Notes under the pieces: model-generated | Told to the model about the DNA's origin: nothing | Database searches by the model: none | The model's input: the letters and a program-made list of their open reading frames with translations, nothing else | Shown here: positions 10,181 through 10,801 of the stretch, piece after piece | How positions within the stretch are numbered: the first letter of the stretch is position 1 | Layout of the letters: every line of letters starts with the position of its first letter | DNA from: Bacillota bacterium | GTDB taxonomy: Bacteria; Bacillota; Bacilli; Alicyclobacillales; SLC66 | Length of the DNA: 10,801 nt | NCBI GenBank assembly: GCA_021820825.1 | Contig: JAKADD010000052.1 | Span: forward strand, 1-10,801 | Direction of reading: 5' to 3' | Translations under genes and position numbers: made by a program

Positions 10181-10801
10181 TTATCCACTGCCTGTTCCAC
10201 TGCCTGTTCCAGTGCCTGTTCCAGTGCCTGTTCCACTGCCTGTTCCACTGCCTGTTCCACTGCCTGTTCCAGTGCCTGTTCCAGTGCCTGTTCCAGTGCC
10301 TGTTCCGCTGCCGCCTGTGACCGTGTTGGTCGACACCATCTGGCCATTTTCATAGACACTGACTTGCCCGCTGATTGATGGCGTCGTGGTGATCTGGACC
10401 TGATACGTCGCCGATGGATTTGTCTGCGAAGCCGTGACCGCAGTGCGCGTACCCAGCGCGTCAGTAACCACGATCTTCACTTCAACGGGCAGTGTGGTGC
10501 CAGGCGGAATTGGAACGTTGACATTGGCGGTGGTGACCGTTGTGCCAGCTGGTTCTCCGGAACTCACGGTCAGTTTGACCGCCGAGCCCGCCGTGGCCTG
10601 TTGACCGGGCGACGGCGTCTGGCTGATCACCTGATTGGCAGGCACAGAGAACGATGACACCTTGGTCACCGAGCCCAGGACAAATCCATCGGATTTCAGC
10701 ACATTCGCAGCGGCGCTGAGCGTCTGTCCACCCACATCGGGAACAGCGGCTGACTGGGCGCCTGAACTGACAACCAGTTCCACTTGGGTGGTGTTTGTCG
10801 T
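10181..10801 (-). CDS. prkC: PASTA-domain Ser/Thr protein kinase (PrkC type), C-terminal part
   Basis: Only the last 206 residues are in the window; kinase and transmembrane parts lie beyond the right edge. Residues 1-14 end one PASTA repeat (VELVVSSG), 19-82 form a complete PASTA domain (VPDVGGQTLSAAANVLKSDG ... ISQTPSPGQQATAGS), the type that senses muropeptides or lipid II outside the cell. Residues 83-160 form a beta-rich, Thr/Val-rich distal domain. The last 44 residues are a Gly-Thr/Gly-Ser tail of TGTG and TGSG units ending at TAA. PrkC is named from PASTA plus the conserved position before rsgA-rpe; the kinase itself cannot be seen. The tail is unusual for the family. rsgA starts 84 nt later with a hairpin between. 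Confidence 0.8.
   Translation of the reverse strand, partial: TTNTTQVELVVSSGAQSAAVPDVGGQTLSAAANVLKSDGFVLGSVTKVSSFSVPANQVISQTPSPGQQATAGSAVKLTVSSGEPAGTTVTTANVNVPIPPGTTLPVEVKIVVTDALGTRTAVTASQTNPSATYQVQITTTPSISGQVSVYENGQMVSTNTVTGGSGTGTGTGTGTGTGTGSGTGSGTGSGTGTGTGTGTGSGTGSG
10186..10305. repeat. 12-bp minisatellite, ten units, in the kinase tail
   Basis: Ten head-to-tail copies of CASTGCCTGTTC fill 120 bp exactly. Units differ only at the third base: from left to right C, C, G, G, C, C, C, G, G, G. On the coding strand the G units encode TGTG and the C units TGSG. The unit is a multiple of three, so gain or loss of copies would change tail length without breaking the frame. An imperfect unit follows at 10306-10317. 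Confidence 0.97.

Noticed and set aside
10186..10305. Possible CRISPR array
   Set aside because: Units are 12 bp, directly adjacent and in frame with a coding sequence, with no spacers.
10125..10355. Plus-strand open frame with a (PVPVPVPL)n repeat
   Set aside because: It is the antisense reading of the kinase-tail minisatellite; the Pro/Val pattern is a by-product of the 12-bp repeat and there is no start context.

Overview
The window looks like a chromosomal housekeeping region of an endospore-forming Firmicute of the order Bacillales. Moderately high G+C, frequent GTG/TTG starts and the gene set suggest something close to Alicyclobacillaceae, but that family placement is an inference. Spore-formation is directly supported by an alpha/beta-type small acid-soluble spore protein, a 26-residue SpoVM peptide and two YjcZ-like tiny membrane proteins. 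Most genes lie on the minus strand, so the text below follows their transcription from the right edge to the left.

Right part (10801 to 8323, minus). The C-terminal end of a PASTA Ser/Thr kinase (PrkC type) ends in a Gly/Thr/Ser tail encoded by a 12-bp tandem repeat. It is followed by a 13-bp hairpin, then rsgA (ribosome-assembly GTPase), translationally coupled rpe (ribulose-phosphate epimerase), and spoVM. This is the familiar prkC-rsgA-rpe-(thiN)-spoVM-rpmB-yloU-yloV-recG block of Bacillus, but thiN is missing. rpmB (ribosomal protein L28) is on the plus strand with its own sigma-A promoter, and a bidirectional terminator separates it from spoVM.

Middle part (7771 to 3012, minus). yloU (Asp23 family), fakA/yloV (fatty acid kinase) and recG are packed 12-14 nt apart as an apparent operon; the serine dehydratase genes sdaAB/sdaAA that sit here in B. 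subtilis are absent. After recG comes a 384-bp non-coding stretch with a perfect 27-bp inverted repeat and three copies of a short tag next to small hairpins, probably a decayed mobile or palindromic repeat element. Then come the SASP gene with a likely sigma-G promoter and a stand-alone psd (phosphatidylserine decarboxylase).

Left part (2035 to 1). Two tandem plus-strand genes encode 39- and 43-residue YjcZ-like single-span membrane peptides. Upstream of them, still on the plus strand, is a cluster of stable hairpins ending in a strong intrinsic terminator with no obvious gene before it: the best candidate here for an undescribed leader or non-coding RNA. Leftmost, on the minus strand, are rsmD, coaD and the first 13 codons of a patatin-like phospholipase (YlbK-like), the same order as ylbH-coaD-...-ylbK in Bacillus.

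No CRISPR array, tRNA, rRNA, intact insertion sequence or defence system is visible. The genes are ordinary core functions; the unusual material is in the intergenic RNA-like structures, the repeat cluster and the kinase tail.
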